20,139 nucleotides of DNA from a virus, in the IMG/VR virus record IMGVR_UViG_3300025128_000464, positions 1-20,139 of that record, one strand, 5' to 3'. The translations under genes were made by a program, and so were the position numbers. Every line of letters starts with the position of its first letter. The stretch's first letter is position 1. Below the pieces are notes generated by a model. That model made no database searches. It was given only the letters and a program-made list of their open reading frames with translations, and was not told the origin of the DNA. Of this stretch, positions 20,053 through 20,139 are shown piece after piece.

Positions 20053-20069
20053 AGCAAAATCTGTGCCAA
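20053..20069 (-). promoter_or_regulatory. Sigma-54-like motif B (leftward, toward late genes)
   Basis: On the minus strand TTGGCACAGATTTTGCT fits TGGCAC-N5-TTGC without a mismatch. If it is a promoter, transcription would begin near 20043 and cross about 440 bases of leader before the first late gene. It faces motif A head to head two bases away. Confidence 0.45.
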
Positions 20070-20114
20070 CTTGAAAAGTAGGAGCATATAATTATTTTTA
20101 CATGATTTTAAAAG

Positions 20115-20131
20115 TTGGCACGATTCTTGCA
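20115..20131 (+). promoter_or_regulatory. Sigma-54-like motif C (rightward, out of the window)
   Basis: TTGGCACGATTCTTGCA is a full match to the sigma-54 consensus TGGCACG-N4-TTGC(A/T). It points out of the window on the right, which suggests a gene or operon on the plus strand beyond the edge. Confidence 0.5.
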
Positions 20132-20139
20132 TACTATCC

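Larger units (their letters stand above)
19603..20139. other. Non-coding control region upstream of the late genes
   Basis: About 537 bases of AT-rich DNA without a convincing gene on either strand. It contains several perfect palindromes, two near copies of a TAACATT-GTA-AATGTTA dyad, AT-rich promoter-like elements, two short GC-rich islands near 19763-19773 and 19866-19902, and three copies of a 17-base TTGGCA-type motif at its right end. Because the late genes run left from here and one motif points right, the region probably also serves genes beyond the window. It could hold a replication origin as well, which sequence alone does not show. Confidence 0.7.

Noticed and set aside
1-20139. 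tRNA genes or CRISPR array
   Set aside because: I saw no cloverleaf-like stretch in the few intergenic gaps and no regularly spaced direct repeats with unique spacers.

Overview
This window is the late (structural, packaging and lysis) half of a tailed double-stranded DNA phage, most likely a marine short-tailed (podovirus-like) phage of the kind recovered from ocean metagenomes. The grounds are a low-GC genome with one dense, unidirectional gene block, a roughly 720-residue portal, a two-protein short-tail set (adaptor plus beta-propeller nozzle) leading into a tail-fibre gene, and a large set of tiny lysine/arginine-rich genes that I recognise as typical of marine phages. No tail tape measure, sheath or long-tail tube gene is seen. 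No integrase, host gene, tRNA or CRISPR array was found. The host cannot be named from this sequence.

Every convincing gene lies on the minus strand, so transcription runs from right to left. From right to left: (1) 19603-20139 is an AT-rich non-coding control region with palindromes and three copies of a 17-bp motif of the sigma-54 promoter type, one pointing at the late genes and one pointing out of the window on the right. (2) 15811-19602 is a block of small, mostly very basic proteins of unknown role, including a DUF6321-like protein, a protein with a peptidoglycan-binding repeat, an HNH-like protein, and a 38-residue peptide with eight cysteines. (3) 13885-15809 holds a one-TM protein, a DUF1289-like microprotein, and a tightly coupled lysis set (holin, 41-residue protein, T4-type lysozyme). 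(4) 11435-13888 is packaging: a small-terminase candidate, a small protein, a helix-turn-helix protein and the large terminase. (5) 3336-11433 is the head: portal, a small portal-overlapping protein, a 596-residue protein with an HEIQH zinc-peptidase motif, a 592-residue probable virion protein, the scaffold and the major capsid protein. (6) 1-3324 is a probable decoration protein, tail adaptor, tail nozzle and the start of a tail fibre.

The genes are packed with TAATG, ATGA and TAATATG junctions, so most of the block is probably translated by coupling. The main interruptions are a promoter-like site with a palindrome in front of the capsid gene and a strong hairpin behind the decoration gene, both placed where capsid and decoration proteins would need a boost. 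Five genes of 38 to 44 residues were found by reading short frames between the larger genes. The most noteworthy items are the polyvalent-type metallopeptidase among the head genes, the eight-cysteine peptide, the sigma-54-like motif cluster, and the D-to-C substitution in the lysozyme triad.
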